Positions 26,573 through 34,603 of a stretch of DNA of 64,000 bases are shown one piece after another (position 1 is the stretch's first letter; each line of letters begins with the position of its first letter). Source of the stretch: Lachnoclostridium sp. UBA5890. Lineage in GTDB: Bacteria; Bacillota; Clostridia; Lachnospirales; Lachnospiraceae. Below the pieces are notes generated by a model. That model saw only the letters and a list, made by a program, of their open reading frames with translations. It searched no databases and was not told the DNA's origin. The position numbers and the translations under genes are program-made. The DNA lies in the NCBI GenBank assembly GCA_002431395.1, contig DJEU01000032.1, forward strand, positions 1 through 64,000, given 5' to 3'.

Positions 26573-26762
26573 GTAACTATTCAGGACCACTGTGCAAAAA
26601 CAATGGATTGTCGTGCTTGCACGTAAGAAACATTGTTTTCTGCACAGTGGTTCTAATAGGGCTCCCACCCCCTTATGAGCATTTTTAGCCTTGTCAAAGG
26701 CGGGAAAGAACACGAAGTGTTCGAAAATGCGAATGAGGGCGGTGGGAGTCCTGAATAGTTAC
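26573..26762. repeat. 190-bp palindromic repeat element in the bioB leader
   Basis: Perfect 14-base terminal inverted repeats GTAACTATTCAGGA (26573-26586 and, inverted, 26749-26762) enclose two stem-loops. The first pairs CCACTGTGC at 26587 with GCACAGTGG at 26642-26650, extended by partial pairing; the second joins a 28-base imperfect arm at about 26659 to one ending at 26751. It contains no ORF. It looks like a REP/MITE-type unit and lies between the bioB promoter and the bioB start, so it would be transcribed into the bioB leader as a strong structure. Confidence 0.8.
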
Positions 26763-26768
26763 ATTATC

Positions 26769-26797
26769 AGTATAATAAGAACTCCCGTTAATGTCAA
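26769..26797 (-). promoter_or_regulatory. bioB promoter
   Basis: On the minus strand TTGACA (26797-26792), a 17-base spacer and TATACT (26774-26769) form a near-consensus promoter. The -35 lies in the left arm of the BirA box, so BirA binding should block it. Confidence 0.8.
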
Positions 26798-26823
26798 CCT
26801 TTTCTCAAAAACAGGTTGACATT
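26790..26823. promoter_or_regulatory. BirA operator (biotin box) shared by bioB and bioY
   Basis: AATGTCAACC (26790-26799), 14 bases, then GGTTGACATT (26814-26823) form a perfect 10-bp inverted repeat matching the BirA box of Firmicutes (TTGTAAACC-N14-16-GGTTTACAA type). Each arm contains the -35 hexamer of one of two divergent promoters, so one repressor dimer could control bioB and bioY together. Confidence 0.9.
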
Positions 26824-26844
26824 TCATTTTGTCCTCGTTATAAT
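26816..26844 (+). promoter_or_regulatory. bioY promoter
   Basis: Perfect TTGACA (26816-26821), 17-base spacer and perfect TATAAT (26839-26844), 31 bases before the bioY ATG. The -35 overlaps the right arm of the BirA box. Confidence 0.88.
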
Positions 26845-26875
26845 GGAGCAAGAAAATAACTTTTTGGAGGACATT

Positions 26876-27436
26876 ATGAACGAACAAACGCAAACATCTC
26901 AGACAACCGTAAAATCTGCACATTCCGCGCAGTCTCTTGTGACAATCGCTTTGATGGCAGCGGTATTGTGCGTATCTGCTTACATCAGTATCCCATTGCC
27001 AAACGGCTCCCACATTACGGCATTGAATTTTATCGTAATGCTTGTCGCTTTGGTATTTTCCATCCGTGAATCTTTTTTGATCAATTTGATCTGGTTTTTG
27101 CTCGGACTTTTGGGACTTCCGGTTCTTATCGGTGGAGCTTCCGGTATCGGTTACGTGTTAGGACCATGGGGCGGTTACAGTATTTCATTTCTTATCGTAG
27201 CCGCGCTGGTTCCTCTGATTTGCACACGCAAATACAACCGTGTTCTTTATACGATCATTGCCATTCTTTCTGCCGCTTTTGTCGATCTGTTTGGCAGTAT
27301 CTGGATGATGGTCGTAAGCGATATCGCTCTGGTTCCTGCTCTTGTAGCCGGATTCCTGCCATTTATTGTTTTGGATGTGGTAAAAGCCGTAATCGCAGCA
27401 CAGATCGTACCTCAGATTCGAAAAATTGTACGTTAA
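26876..27436 (+). CDS. bioY: Biotin transporter substrate-binding subunit BioY
   Basis: The 186-residue membrane protein is the S component of an ECF-type biotin importer. It has about six helices with the family stretches 'ALMAAVLCVSAYISIPLPNG', 'LVFSIRESFLINLIWFLLG' and 'GGASGIGYVLGPWGGY'. The start is at 26876, seven bases after GGAGG; the open frame upstream runs through the promoter and is not translated. The energising EcfA and EcfT parts are not nearby, as is usual for this class. It is divergent from bioB and shares its operator. Confidence 0.95.
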   Translation: MNEQTQTSQTTVKSAHSAQSLVTIALMAAVLCVSAYISIPLPNGSHITALNFIVMLVALVFSIRESFLINLIWFLLGLLGLPVLIGGASGIGYVLGPWGGYSISFLIVAALVPLICTRKYNRVLYTIIAILSAAFVDLFGSIWMMVVSDIALVPALVAGFLPFIVLDVVKAVIAAQIVPQIRKIVR

Positions 27437-27437
27437 C

Positions 27438-27470
27438 ACGTAACTATTCAGGATCCAATAATAGTTACGT
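27438..27470. repeat. Short copy of the GTAACTATTCAGGA repeat, hairpin after bioY
   Basis: ACGTAACTATT (27438-27448) and AATAGTTACGT (27460-27470) are perfect 11-base arms around an 11-base loop, starting one base after the bioY stop. The first arm includes the same 14-mer, GTAACTATTCAGGA, that ends the 190-bp element. It may be a collapsed copy and may also act as a transcript end signal between convergent bioY and the MATE gene. Confidence 0.7.
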
Positions 27471-28795
27471 CAATACTGGTTTCGCCGGTAAAAAATAATA
27501 CCGGCGAAATCTGCTAAAAACCATCCAATCGGAATCGAAATCCAAATTCCCGTCACTCCTACACCGGCGATCTTCGTCAATCCATACGCCAGTGCTACTC
27601 TTGTTCCCAAAGAAATCACCGTTAAGATAACAGATACCACCGGTTTATTGACTGCGCGGAAATATCCGTAAAGCAGGAACAATATTCCAATCCCCACATA
27701 AAAGGCTCCTTCGATCTGAAGATACCAGGCCCCCGCTTCGGATACGGCACTTCCGGCATCCACAAATAAATTCATCAAGGAATGTGAAAAGAAAACAACC
27801 AGCGAACTTACGATCACGCAGAAAACGACCACACTGAGTACCGCATATTTTACCCCTTCGCGGATCCGCTCTCTCTTTCCGGCGCCAAAATTCTGTGCGG
27901 CAAATACCGAAAACGCATTTCCAAAATCCTGCACCGGCATATAGGCGATCGTGTCTATTTTTACCGCTACCGCAAATGCCGCCATAATAACCGCGCCAAA
28001 ACTGTTTACCAGTCCCTGGATCATCAAAATTCCAAAATTCATTACCGACTGCTGCAAACACGTAAACCCGGACAATGACATAATCTGTTTTAAATTCTTT
28101 CCATTCCATCGGACATCTTTTCTCTGCGGCCGGTATTCCGGATACATTTTGATAAAATACAAGCCAATTCCGATCCCGGATATGTACTGTGAAATAACCG
28201 TCGCCACCGCAGCCCCGGCAATGCCCGCCCGAAGCGGAATGACAAACAAAAGATCGAGTCCGATATTCAGCACGACGGAAACCGCCAAAAACACGAGAGG
28301 GATCACGGAATTTCCTACACTCCGCAGTACATTGGCATAATAATTATATAAGAATGTCGCAAAAAAGCCTGCCATCACATAAACCAGATAAGTCCGCATA
28401 TCCGCAAACGTTTCCTGTGGCACCTGAAGCCACTGTATAATAGAGTTCAGTAATAAATATATGGCTGCCATCACAATGAACGCCAGCCCACCGATTGCCG
28501 TAAACGACATGACCAAACCATTTCGAAAGACATCCCAGTCTTTTTTTCCGTATGCCATCGAAAAAAAGGCTCCCGCGCCCAGACAGAGTCCTAGGATCAC
28601 CGACGTCAAAAATGTCATCAGCGTATAAGAAGCTCCCACTGCCGCAAGCGCCTGCTCCCCGATATATTTGCCGACCACCCACGTATCGACCAGATTGTAT
28701 AACTGCTGCATCACATTGCCAAGCATCAACGGCACGGCAAAGGCCCACAGCCCGATTAAAATATTTCCTTGTGTCAATTCTCTTGTATGTTTCAT
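27470..28795 (-). CDS. MATE-family efflux transporter
   Basis: The 441-residue protein is a multidrug and toxic compound extrusion transporter with twelve membrane helices. The start 'MKHTRELTQGNILIGLWAF' and 'LGNVMQQLYNLVDTWVVGKY' are typical of the clostridial NorM/DinF-like branch. It exports unknown compounds in exchange for sodium or protons. The start at 28795 fits the family N-terminus; the ribosome site is weak and the open frame extends 26 codons further. A GC-rich inverted repeat, TTCGCCGGT/ACCGGCGAA at 27480-27507, lies in its last codons. Confidence 0.92.
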   Translation of the reverse strand: MKHTRELTQGNILIGLWAFAVPLMLGNVMQQLYNLVDTWVVGKYIGEQALAAVGASYTLMTFLTSVILGLCLGAGAFFSMAYGKKDWDVFRNGLVMSFTAIGGLAFIVMAAIYLLLNSIIQWLQVPQETFADMRTYLVYVMAGFFATFLYNYYANVLRSVGNSVIPLVFLAVSVVLNIGLDLLFVIPLRAGIAGAAVATVISQYISGIGIGLYFIKMYPEYRPQRKDVRWNGKNLKQIMSLSGFTCLQQSVMNFGILMIQGLVNSFGAVIMAAFAVAVKIDTIAYMPVQDFGNAFSVFAAQNFGAGKRERIREGVKYAVLSVVVFCVIVSSLVVFFSHSLMNLFVDAGSAVSEAGAWYLQIEGAFYVGIGILFLLYGYFRAVNKPVVSVILTVISLGTRVALAYGLTKIAGVGVTGIWISIPIGWFLADFAGIIFYRRNQY

Positions 28796-28878
28796 TTTTT
28801 GCTCTCGATTCTCTATCCTTTTATCCGGCACATAAAACAATGACTGCCACATTGTTTTCAATATGACAGTCATCCTTT

Positions 28879-29364
28879 TTATTGCAAAAACATTTCTTCA
28901 CACATTTGCTTTCCCGTCTCGGTCTTGAATATCGTTTCGTAAACTTTTCTTATATTTTCTTTTGGCACATTGTCCTCCAGGAAATTTACAAGAAAATCTG
29001 CCTCGACAAGAATCTGGTAATCGATTCCATCAATGTTTTCGTAGGTATGATGGTGTGCGATCAGATATTTCACCCGGCGGATCACGCCTTTGGTAATTTC
29101 AATTTTCGTTAATAATTCTTCTGCAAGAGCCGGTCCTTCCTGCTCCTGTAATTTTCCATTGCAGTCGCCATATTTTTCCTCACACAGATGAATGCCGATA
29201 TCATGCGTCAACGCCGCAATTTCGATAACAAAGACATCTCCTTCATCGACTCTTTCGGTTTCCGCGATCAATTTCGCATAACTGTGTACTTTACAAAAAT
29301 GCTGGATTCTCTTGGGATCCCCGCGATACAATTTAATCATTTCCAAATGGATTCTGTTAATCAT
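28879..29364 (-). CDS. HD-domain phosphohydrolase-like protein
   Basis: The 161-residue protein carries an HD domain: histidine in 'IQHFCKVHSYAKLI', the HD pair in 'AALTHDIGIHLCEE', histidines in 'YLIAHHHTYENI', and the aspartate in 'ILVEADFLVNF'. These hold a metal in family phosphohydrolases acting on nucleotides. The ATG at 29364 is preceded by GAGGTGA; a GTG three codons up is inside that site. Neighbours give no hint of the substrate. Confidence 0.85.
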   Translation of the reverse strand: MINRIHLEMIKLYRGDPKRIQHFCKVHSYAKLIAETERVDEGDVFVIEIAALTHDIGIHLCEEKYGDCNGKLQEQEGPALAEELLTKIEITKGVIRRVKYLIAHHHTYENIDGIDYQILVEADFLVNFLEDNVPKENIRKVYETIFKTETGKQMCEEMFLQ

Positions 29365-29433
29365 GTTAGTCACCTCACCTTATGTACTTATCTTTATCAT
29401 ACCATAAATTGGCATAAAAATACAAGCCTAAAT

Positions 29434-30246
29434 TCATCTGGCCTTATGCTGTCTGCCCTCCGTATCGATCTCGTAATTGTCTTTCATGATCAATTCTGAA
29501 ATCGGCACAAGCTCGTATCCTTTCTCTTTCAACGTCTTAATCATCGTATCCAATGCCTCCGCCGTATGTTTCGCGCCATTGTGGCACAAAATAATGGAAC
29601 CATTTCCCAAATGTTTGTGTTCCGTCACCCGGCGCACAATCGTATCGGCATCGTAATCCTTCCAGTCCAAAGAATCTACGTCCCACTGAATCGGATAATA
29701 ATTGATCTCTTTGCATACCCGGATCAGATTGTCATTGTAATCCCCATACGGCGGCCGGAAAAGAATCATCTCTTTTCCCGTCAATGCCTTTACTTTTTCA
29801 TGCGGTTTCAACAATTCTTCCTTACACTGCTCCGCTGACAGCTGAGACATCTGTTTGTGATTTTCGCTGTGATTTCCCAGATCATGTCCCGCAGCTGCAA
29901 TCGCCTTTACATCATCCGGATATTTTTCAACCCAGCCTCCCGTCATAAAAAAGGTAACACGCACATTGTTTTTCTTTAAAATCTCTAAAATCTTAGCAGT
30001 ATCTTCATTTCCCCAAGCGGCATCAAAACTAAGCGCGATCTTCTTTTCCTCCCCCTTATCCACACAATAGATCGGCAGTTCTTTTGCCGCGATTCCCTGC
30101 CCGAGTTTCGTATTCAGTGTCGCCACTGTCTGCGGATAAAAATGGATGCTGGTAGCCAGAAGAAGCAGTGAAGTCAGAACGATTGCCCCCACTTTGGTAA
30201 ATAAGATGAGTTTTTCTTTTTCTATTTCTATTGAATTTGGTTCCAT
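29434..30246 (-). CDS. Polysaccharide deacetylase, PdaB-like
   Basis: The 270-residue protein has one N-terminal membrane anchor ('VGAIVLTSLLLLATSI') and an outward NodB domain. Motifs are 'ALSFDAAWGNEDT' in place of the usual TFDDG, as in sporulation PdaB proteins, metal-binding histidines in 'LGNHSENHKQMS', 'RPPYGDYND', 'WDVDSLDWKDYD' and 'IILCHNG'. It probably removes acetyl groups from peptidoglycan sugars at the cell or spore surface. The first motif keeps one Asp, which is normal for this branch. The assignment to sporulation is inference. Confidence 0.85.
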   Translation of the reverse strand: MEPNSIEIEKEKLILFTKVGAIVLTSLLLLATSIHFYPQTVATLNTKLGQGIAAKELPIYCVDKGEEKKIALSFDAAWGNEDTAKILEILKKNNVRVTFFMTGGWVEKYPDDVKAIAAAGHDLGNHSENHKQMSQLSAEQCKEELLKPHEKVKALTGKEMILFRPPYGDYNDNLIRVCKEINYYPIQWDVDSLDWKDYDADTIVRRVTEHKHLGNGSIILCHNGAKHTAEALDTMIKTLKEKGYELVPISELIMKDNYEIDTEGRQHKAR

Positions 30247-30253
30247 AATAAAA

Positions 30254-30284
30254 CCCCGGCGTTTTTTACTAACTTATGCCGGGG
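30254..30284 (-). terminator. Terminator after ybaK-like gene
   Basis: CCCCGGC and GCCGGGG arms flank a 17-base loop; on the minus strand the stem is followed by TTTTATT. It lies just past the ybaK-like stop and just before the PdaB-like start. Confidence 0.75.
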
Positions 30285-30307
30285 AAATAGGGATTATAAC
30301 TTATTGT

Positions 30308-30787
30308 TTATTCCTCCACAATATCCGCCAGTTCAAACCGGATCACTTTTTTCAGATCCTCTAACCTGAGCTGCACCTGAAATCCGATCTTTCCGCCGCT
30401 GAAACAGATTGTTTCCTGCTCTGCTGCACTTTTATCGATAAACGTAGGGAAAAACTTTTTCATGCCGATCGGCGAACATCCCCCGTGAATATATCCGGTA
30501 AGTCCAAGCAGTTCTTTTGCTTTCAGCATCTCTATCTTTTTCTCACCGGCGCAGGCTGCCGCCTTTTTCAGATCCAGTTCTTTTTCGACCGGCACGAGAA
30601 ATACATAATATTTTTTCGATTTACTTACGGTAACCAATGTTTTAAATACCGCATCCGGATTCTGTCCCAGCGCTTTTGCAACCTCTGTTCCGCTAATTGC
30701 GCCGGAATCCACATAATTATGACTTTGATAAGAAATTTTCTTCGCGTCTAACACACGCATTACATTTGTTTTTTCTTCTTTTTTCAT
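30308..30787 (-). CDS. YbaK/EbsC-family aminoacyl-tRNA deacylase
   Basis: The 159-residue protein matches the YbaK/EbsC family, which clears Cys-tRNA(Pro) or related misacylated tRNAs. Family stretches are 'TNVMRVLDAKKISYQSHNY', 'GQNPDAVFKTLVTVSKSK', 'YYVFLVPVEKELDLKKAA' and 'GYIHGGCSPIGMKKFFPTF'. The lysine of 'VFKTLV' and the GGCSP loop are the expected functional sites. It is a single-gene unit ending at a clear stem-loop. Confidence 0.92.
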   Translation of the reverse strand: MKKEEKTNVMRVLDAKKISYQSHNYVDSGAISGTEVAKALGQNPDAVFKTLVTVSKSKKYYVFLVPVEKELDLKKAAACAGEKKIEMLKAKELLGLTGYIHGGCSPIGMKKFFPTFIDKSAAEQETICFSGGKIGFQVQLRLEDLKKVIRFELADIVEE

Positions 30788-30889
30788 AGTAAAAACCAAC
30801 CTTTCCGCCTTTCATTCTAGCACATATTTTGCCCCATGAAAAGCATAATTTAATTGAGAAAGAGTATCATTTTAATCGGCAAAAAGGGA

Positions 30890-30919
30890 TTGAAATCCGA
30901 CAAGTGGAAAACCTATAAT
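30890..30919 (+). promoter_or_regulatory. Promoter of the FNT transporter gene
   Basis: TTGAAA (30890-30895), an 18-base spacer and TATAAT (30914-30919) lie 30 bases ahead of the ATG. Confidence 0.65.
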
Positions 30920-30949
30920 AAAGGTATCAACACAATCAGGGAGGCAATT

Positions 30950-31711
30950 ATGTATATCGAAGAAATTGCAAAATTAGGCATTGCTGCCGGCGAGAAAACA
31001 GAGGTCTGCCGCAAATCGCCTGTCAAATACGGATTACGCAGCATACAGGCAGGTGTGTTTATCGTAATCGCAACCATGCTGTCACAAGTTGTAAATGCTA
31101 CGTTTTTAGCCACTTCTCCTGCCGTCGGAAAAATGATCGGCTCTGTCGTATTTTCCATCGCGATCATTTTGGTTGTCTTTCAGGGCGGCGAACTTTTTAC
31201 CGGCAATACCATGACCATGACATTTGGCTATTTACTGGAACAATGCCAGTTGCGAGATGTCCTTCGCATCTGGATCTTTAACTATATCGGGAACTTCATC
31301 GGCGCAGCGGGACTGTCTTTGCTTTTTGTCGCCAGTGGTGCCTCGCGCCAAATTTTAACAGAATTTTACAAAAGTTTCTTTATGGACAAAATAAGTATCA
31401 GCCCTACCGAACTGATACTGCGTGGCATCTTATGTAATTTTCTGGTCTGCCTTGCGGTGTGGACCGGTACCCGGATGAAATCCGAAAGCGGCAAAATTCT
31501 TGTGATCGCCGGCATCATCACCACCTTTGTGATCTGCGGTTTTGAACACTGCATCGCCAATATGTCAACATTTACCATTGGCTACCTTCTGCTTGACAAC
31601 ATCTCCCTGCTCACATTATTGCATCATATGTTCTTTGTCACCGTGGGAAATATGATCGGCGGCATTTTTCTCTTCGCTATTCCAATGTATGCGATCCGCG
31701 GCATGAAATAA
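30950..31711 (+). CDS. Formate/nitrite transporter family channel
   Basis: The 253-residue protein has the six-helix fold of FocA/NirC channels. 'FQGGELFTGNTMTMTFGYL' is the conserved family signature, and 'TFVICGFEHCIANMSTFTIG' carries the second signature with the central histidine. It moves formate, nitrite or hydrosulfide across the membrane. The ATG at 30950 follows AGGGAGG; an upstream frame covers the promoter. It is a single plus-strand gene convergent with the G3E GTPase. The anion cannot be told from sequence, though formate suits a fermenter. Confidence 0.9.
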   Translation: MYIEEIAKLGIAAGEKTEVCRKSPVKYGLRSIQAGVFIVIATMLSQVVNATFLATSPAVGKMIGSVVFSIAIILVVFQGGELFTGNTMTMTFGYLLEQCQLRDVLRIWIFNYIGNFIGAAGLSLLFVASGASRQILTEFYKSFFMDKISISPTELILRGILCNFLVCLAVWTGTRMKSESGKILVIAGIITTFVICGFEHCIANMSTFTIGYLLLDNISLLTLLHHMFFVTVGNMIGGIFLFAIPMYAIRGMK

Positions 31712-31724
31712 ATAAGCCTGCTCT

Positions 31725-32687
31725 TTACCGGGCAGGCTCCTCATACAAATACTTTCGTATCTCTTCTTCTACTAACTGTTCTCCGATCACGATAACCACT
31801 TCCTGGCCCTCTTTGATCGGCTCTATTTTCTTGCTTTCCGTCGTCGCATTTAACTCGATCCAGCTCCCCTCCGGGGTCTTAAAAAAGCCTTTCATACGGA
31901 TTACCTTTCCGCAAGCCGGATTGTTCATAATGCGATCCGTAATCTCCGAAACCTTATCGGAAGAAACCGTCGGCTCCATAAAATACAGCGTCGAAAATGC
32001 GTCTTCGTTTTCGAACCACAATTTTGCAAAACGGTCTGTCGTATAGCCACCGGATACAATTTTCAAGAAGTCTTTGTCTTCCAAATCTTCCCAGTCTTTT
32101 AGCAGAATGTCACCTTTCTGAAACCGCCGTTTACAGCCAAATTGTTCCATCACCGCGTTCATCTGCTGTATCGTCTGCTCGATACGTTCTGTCGTCGTTT
32201 CCTGGCATTTGCTGAAAACGATCTGTCCTGCGCATGAAATCTGTGTGGCAAAAAGATACTCCGCTTCTTTCGACATTTCTGTCGGCATGGAAGCATCCAC
32301 AATAGCGATCACATTACCAATCTCATACCATCGTTCGAGCGGGTCTTCATGTAAAATATCAAAGAATTCATCGACATCAAAAATCCCGGAGGGCTCGATC
32401 AATACTCTGTCATATCCGAGCATCCCCATCGCGATCAGCTTTGTCTTCATTCTGCGCCGATGGCAGTCTTTGTCACATGCCCCCGCGATCATATCCACGT
32501 CACACGAATCACTCATGACATCCTGCAAAAGCATCATGTCTACATTGACGGCTCCAAAATCATTTTCCAGGATTCCCAGTTTCTTTCCCTGCTTCAGAAA
32601 ATAGACCGCATATTTTTTAATAAATGTCGTCTTTCCGGATCCCAAAAATCCGGTGATCAGATCAATCTGTATCTTCTTACCATTCAA
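31725..32687 (-). CDS. CobW/YjiA-type G3E GTPase
   Basis: The 320-residue protein is a G3E P-loop GTPase, a family of metal chaperones and cofactor-insertion factors. It has 'DLITGFLGSGKTTFIKKY' (Walker A), 'ENDFGAVNVD' and 'VLIEPSGIFDVDEFF'. The usual GCxCC metal-binding motif is replaced by 'GACDKDCHRRR', which keeps two spaced cysteines and a histidine. The start is probably the TTG at 32687, nine bases after GGGGAG and overlapping fabH by 11 bases; a longer frame to 32720 exists. No histidine-rich tail is present. The client metal is unknown. Confidence 0.82.
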   Translation of the reverse strand: MNGKKIQIDLITGFLGSGKTTFIKKYAVYFLKQGKKLGILENDFGAVNVDMMLLQDVMSDSCDVDMIAGACDKDCHRRRMKTKLIAMGMLGYDRVLIEPSGIFDVDEFFDILHEDPLERWYEIGNVIAIVDASMPTEMSKEAEYLFATQISCAGQIVFSKCQETTTERIEQTIQQMNAVMEQFGCKRRFQKGDILLKDWEDLEDKDFLKIVSGGYTTDRFAKLWFENEDAFSTLYFMEPTVSSDKVSEITDRIMNNPACGKVIRMKGFFKTPEGSWIELNATTESKKIEPIKEGQEVVIVIGEQLVEEEIRKYLYEEPAR

Positions 32688-33651
32688 GCAAAACAGCTCC
32701 CCACGTAAGTCCGCCGCCAAAGCCGGACAAGATTAATTTATCTCCCTCTTCCAGAAGACCATTTTTATTCAGCTCGTCAAGAAGGATTGGAATACTTGCC
32801 GATGACGTATTTCCATAGTGATCCAGATTCATCGGAATCTTATCCATGTCTACTTTCAGACGCTTGGCGATCAATTCCAGGATACGGCGGTTCGCCTGAT
32901 GAAGCACAAAATATTTAATTTCATCTGCTTCCGTATTCGTCTTTTTCAAAATCTGTTTGATGTATTTTGGCACCGTTGTCACTGCAAAACGAAATACGGC
33001 CTGGCCATTCATCTGAATATAATCTTTCTTTCTGCGGCTCTTGTAAAATGGATTCTGGATTCCTCGTCCTTTACAGGTAAGCACCTCACCCTGTGTACCA
33101 TCGGAACCGGTTACACTCGCAAGGATACCACCTTTTCCTTCCACTTTACGCAGAATGGCAGCACCCGCGCCATCCCCAAACAAAATACATGTACTGCGGT
33201 CAGACCAGTCCACTTCACGCGACAATGTCTCTGCACCGATGACAAGAACCGTCTTTGCCATCCCGGTTTCCAGATAGGCATCTGCTGTATTTAAGCCAAA
33301 TAAAAATCCGGAACAAGCTGCATTCAGGTCGAAGCAGGTTGCGCGGATCGCTCCGATCTCTCCCTGCACCTGACAGGAAGTATTCGGTACATACGTATCT
33401 GCCGAAACCGTAGCCACGATGATCAGATCAATTTCCTCCGCCGTCACACCGGCATCTTCCATCGCATTTCTTGCTGCCTGCGTCGCCATATAGGTTGTCC
33501 CCTCTTTGCTTCCGCTTGACAGCCGCCGCTCTTTGATTCCGGTACGCTGGCTGATCCATTCGTCATTGGTATCCACGATTGTTGACAAAAAATGATTATC
33601 TGCCACATTTTCCGGTAAATAACTTCCCGTTCCAATTATTTTTATAGCCAT
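32677..33651 (-). CDS. fabH: 3-oxoacyl-ACP synthase III FabH
   Basis: The 324-residue enzyme starts fatty acid synthesis by condensing acetyl-CoA with malonyl-ACP. The catalytic triad is visible: Cys in 'NAACSGFLFG', His in 'VLHQANRRILE' and Asn in 'HYGNTSSASIP'. GGAGG stands six bases before the ATG at 33651. Unusually it is not next to other fab genes but overlaps a G3E GTPase. A strong promoter and a 42-bp palindrome lie upstream. Confidence 0.95.
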   Translation of the reverse strand: MAIKIIGTGSYLPENVADNHFLSTIVDTNDEWISQRTGIKERRLSSGSKEGTTYMATQAARNAMEDAGVTAEEIDLIIVATVSADTYVPNTSCQVQGEIGAIRATCFDLNAACSGFLFGLNTADAYLETGMAKTVLVIGAETLSREVDWSDRSTCILFGDGAGAAILRKVEGKGGILASVTGSDGTQGEVLTCKGRGIQNPFYKSRRKKDYIQMNGQAVFRFAVTTVPKYIKQILKKTNTEADEIKYFVLHQANRRILELIAKRLKVDMDKIPMNLDHYGNTSSASIPILLDELNKNGLLEEGDKLILSGFGGGLTWGAVLLEW

Positions 33652-33741
33652 GTCAATCCTCCAAAAAATCAAACCATACTTGTATACATAACAGTGACGG
33701 CGCCACCACACTCTTTGCGATACTCGCCGTCGTCTATAAAT

Positions 33742-33770
33742 ATTATAAAATAGCCCGATTTATTTGTCAA
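33742..33770 (-). promoter_or_regulatory. fabH promoter
   Basis: On the minus strand a perfect TTGACA (33770-33765), 17-base spacer and perfect TATAAT (33747-33742). Confidence 0.85.
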
Positions 33771-33771
33771 T

Positions 33772-33813
33772 CGTAGCAATTAAAACCACGTCATCATGGT
33801 TTTAATTACTACG
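33772..33813. promoter_or_regulatory. 42-bp palindrome just upstream of the fabH -35, candidate operator
   Basis: Arms of 17 bases, GTAGCAATTAAAACCA at 33773-33788 and TGGTTTTAATTACTAC at 33797-33812 plus an outer C/G pair, match except for one base around an 8-base centre. The edge is one base from the -35 element. Without a following T run it is a poor terminator, so a regulator site is more likely. The rest of 33652-33852 holds nothing else. Confidence 0.5.
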
Positions 33814-33852
33814 TCTTGTCGCTTTATCTGACTTCTCTTTTCCGTTAATATC

Positions 33853-33889
33853 AAAACCCTCCTTACCAAAACATGGTAAAGAGGGTTTT
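33853..33889 (-). terminator. efp terminator
   Basis: AAAACCCTCCTTACCA and TGGTAAAGAGGGTTTT pair with one mismatch around AAACA, a long stem ending in a T run, 24 bases past the efp stop. Confidence 0.85.
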
Positions 33890-33912
33890 CGTTCTAATTT
33901 CTATCCATTAAA

Positions 33913-34470
33913 TTAGATTCGTTTCAAATATTCGCCGGTACGTGTATCGATCTGAATCTTGTCTCCCTGGTTTACGAAAATCGGTACATTTACCTGAGCA
34001 CCTGTCTCAACCGTAGCTGGTTTTGTAACGTTTGTAGCAGTGTCGCCTTTTACACCAGGCTCTGTCTCTGTTACTTCCAATTCCACGAACATCGGTGGCT
34101 CTACAGAGAAGATGTTTCCTTTGTAAGAAACCATCTTAACCATATCGTTTTCTTTTACAAATTTCATTGCGTCGCCTACGGTCTCTTCCGGCAATGCGAT
34201 CTGATCGTATGTCTCCATATCCATGAAGTTATACATATCACCCTCAGAATACAGATACTGCATATCTTTCTTGTCGATATGAGCCTGAGGATATTTTTCA
34301 TTTGGACGGAAAGTTCTTTCTACAGCTCCACCATCCACTACATTTTTTAATTTTGTACGTACGAATGCGGCACCTTTTCCTGGTTTTACGTGCTGAAATT
34401 CAAGAATCTGGTATACAACACCATCAATCTCAATTGTCAATCCGTTTTTAAAATCTCCTGCTGAAATCAT
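33913..34470 (-). CDS. efp: Elongation factor P
   Basis: The 185-residue protein relieves ribosome stalling at polyproline stretches. The three beta-barrel domains are complete, from '[20 protein letters not shown]' to '[14 protein letters not shown]'. The tip lysine of domain I lies in '[13 protein letters not shown]', which would be the modified residue if a modification system exists. AGGAGG precedes the ATG. It is a single-gene unit with its own terminator. Confidence 0.97.
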   Translation of the reverse strand: MISAGDFKNGLTIEIDGVVYQILEFQHVKPGKGAAFVRTKLKNVVDGGAVERTFRPNEKYPQAHIDKKDMQYLYSEGDMYNFMDMETYDQIALPEETVGDAMKFVKENDMVKMVSYKGNIFSVEPPMFVELEVTETEPGVKGDTATNVTKPATVETGAQVNVPIFVNQGDKIQIDTRTGEYLKRI

Positions 34471-34550
34471 AACAGTTCCTCCTAAAATTTTCTATATGCA
34501 GAACTCCTCTGCAAGTATTGTTCTTGATAAAAGCAATATATCTACTCACT

Positions 34551-34579
34551 ATTTTATTATATTTGAAAGATTTTTTCAA
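34551..34579 (-). promoter_or_regulatory. efp promoter
   Basis: On the minus strand TTGAAA (34579-34574), 17-base spacer and TAAAAT (34556-34551), about 80 bases before the efp start. Confidence 0.5.
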
Positions 34580-34603
34580 GAAAAACTTTCCATAGAATTG
34601 ATA

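Noticed and set aside
26573..26762. CRISPR or insertion sequence
   Set aside because: There is no spacer periodicity and no transposase frame; inverted ends with stem-loops fit a REP/MITE-like unit.
26573..26762. Riboswitch for bioB
   Set aside because: No known biotin riboswitch exists, a BirA box explains control, and the end sequence recurs at unrelated genes.
33772..33813. Second terminator of efp
   Set aside because: A perfect terminator with T run already lies at 33853-33889; this palindrome has no T run and abuts the fabH -35.
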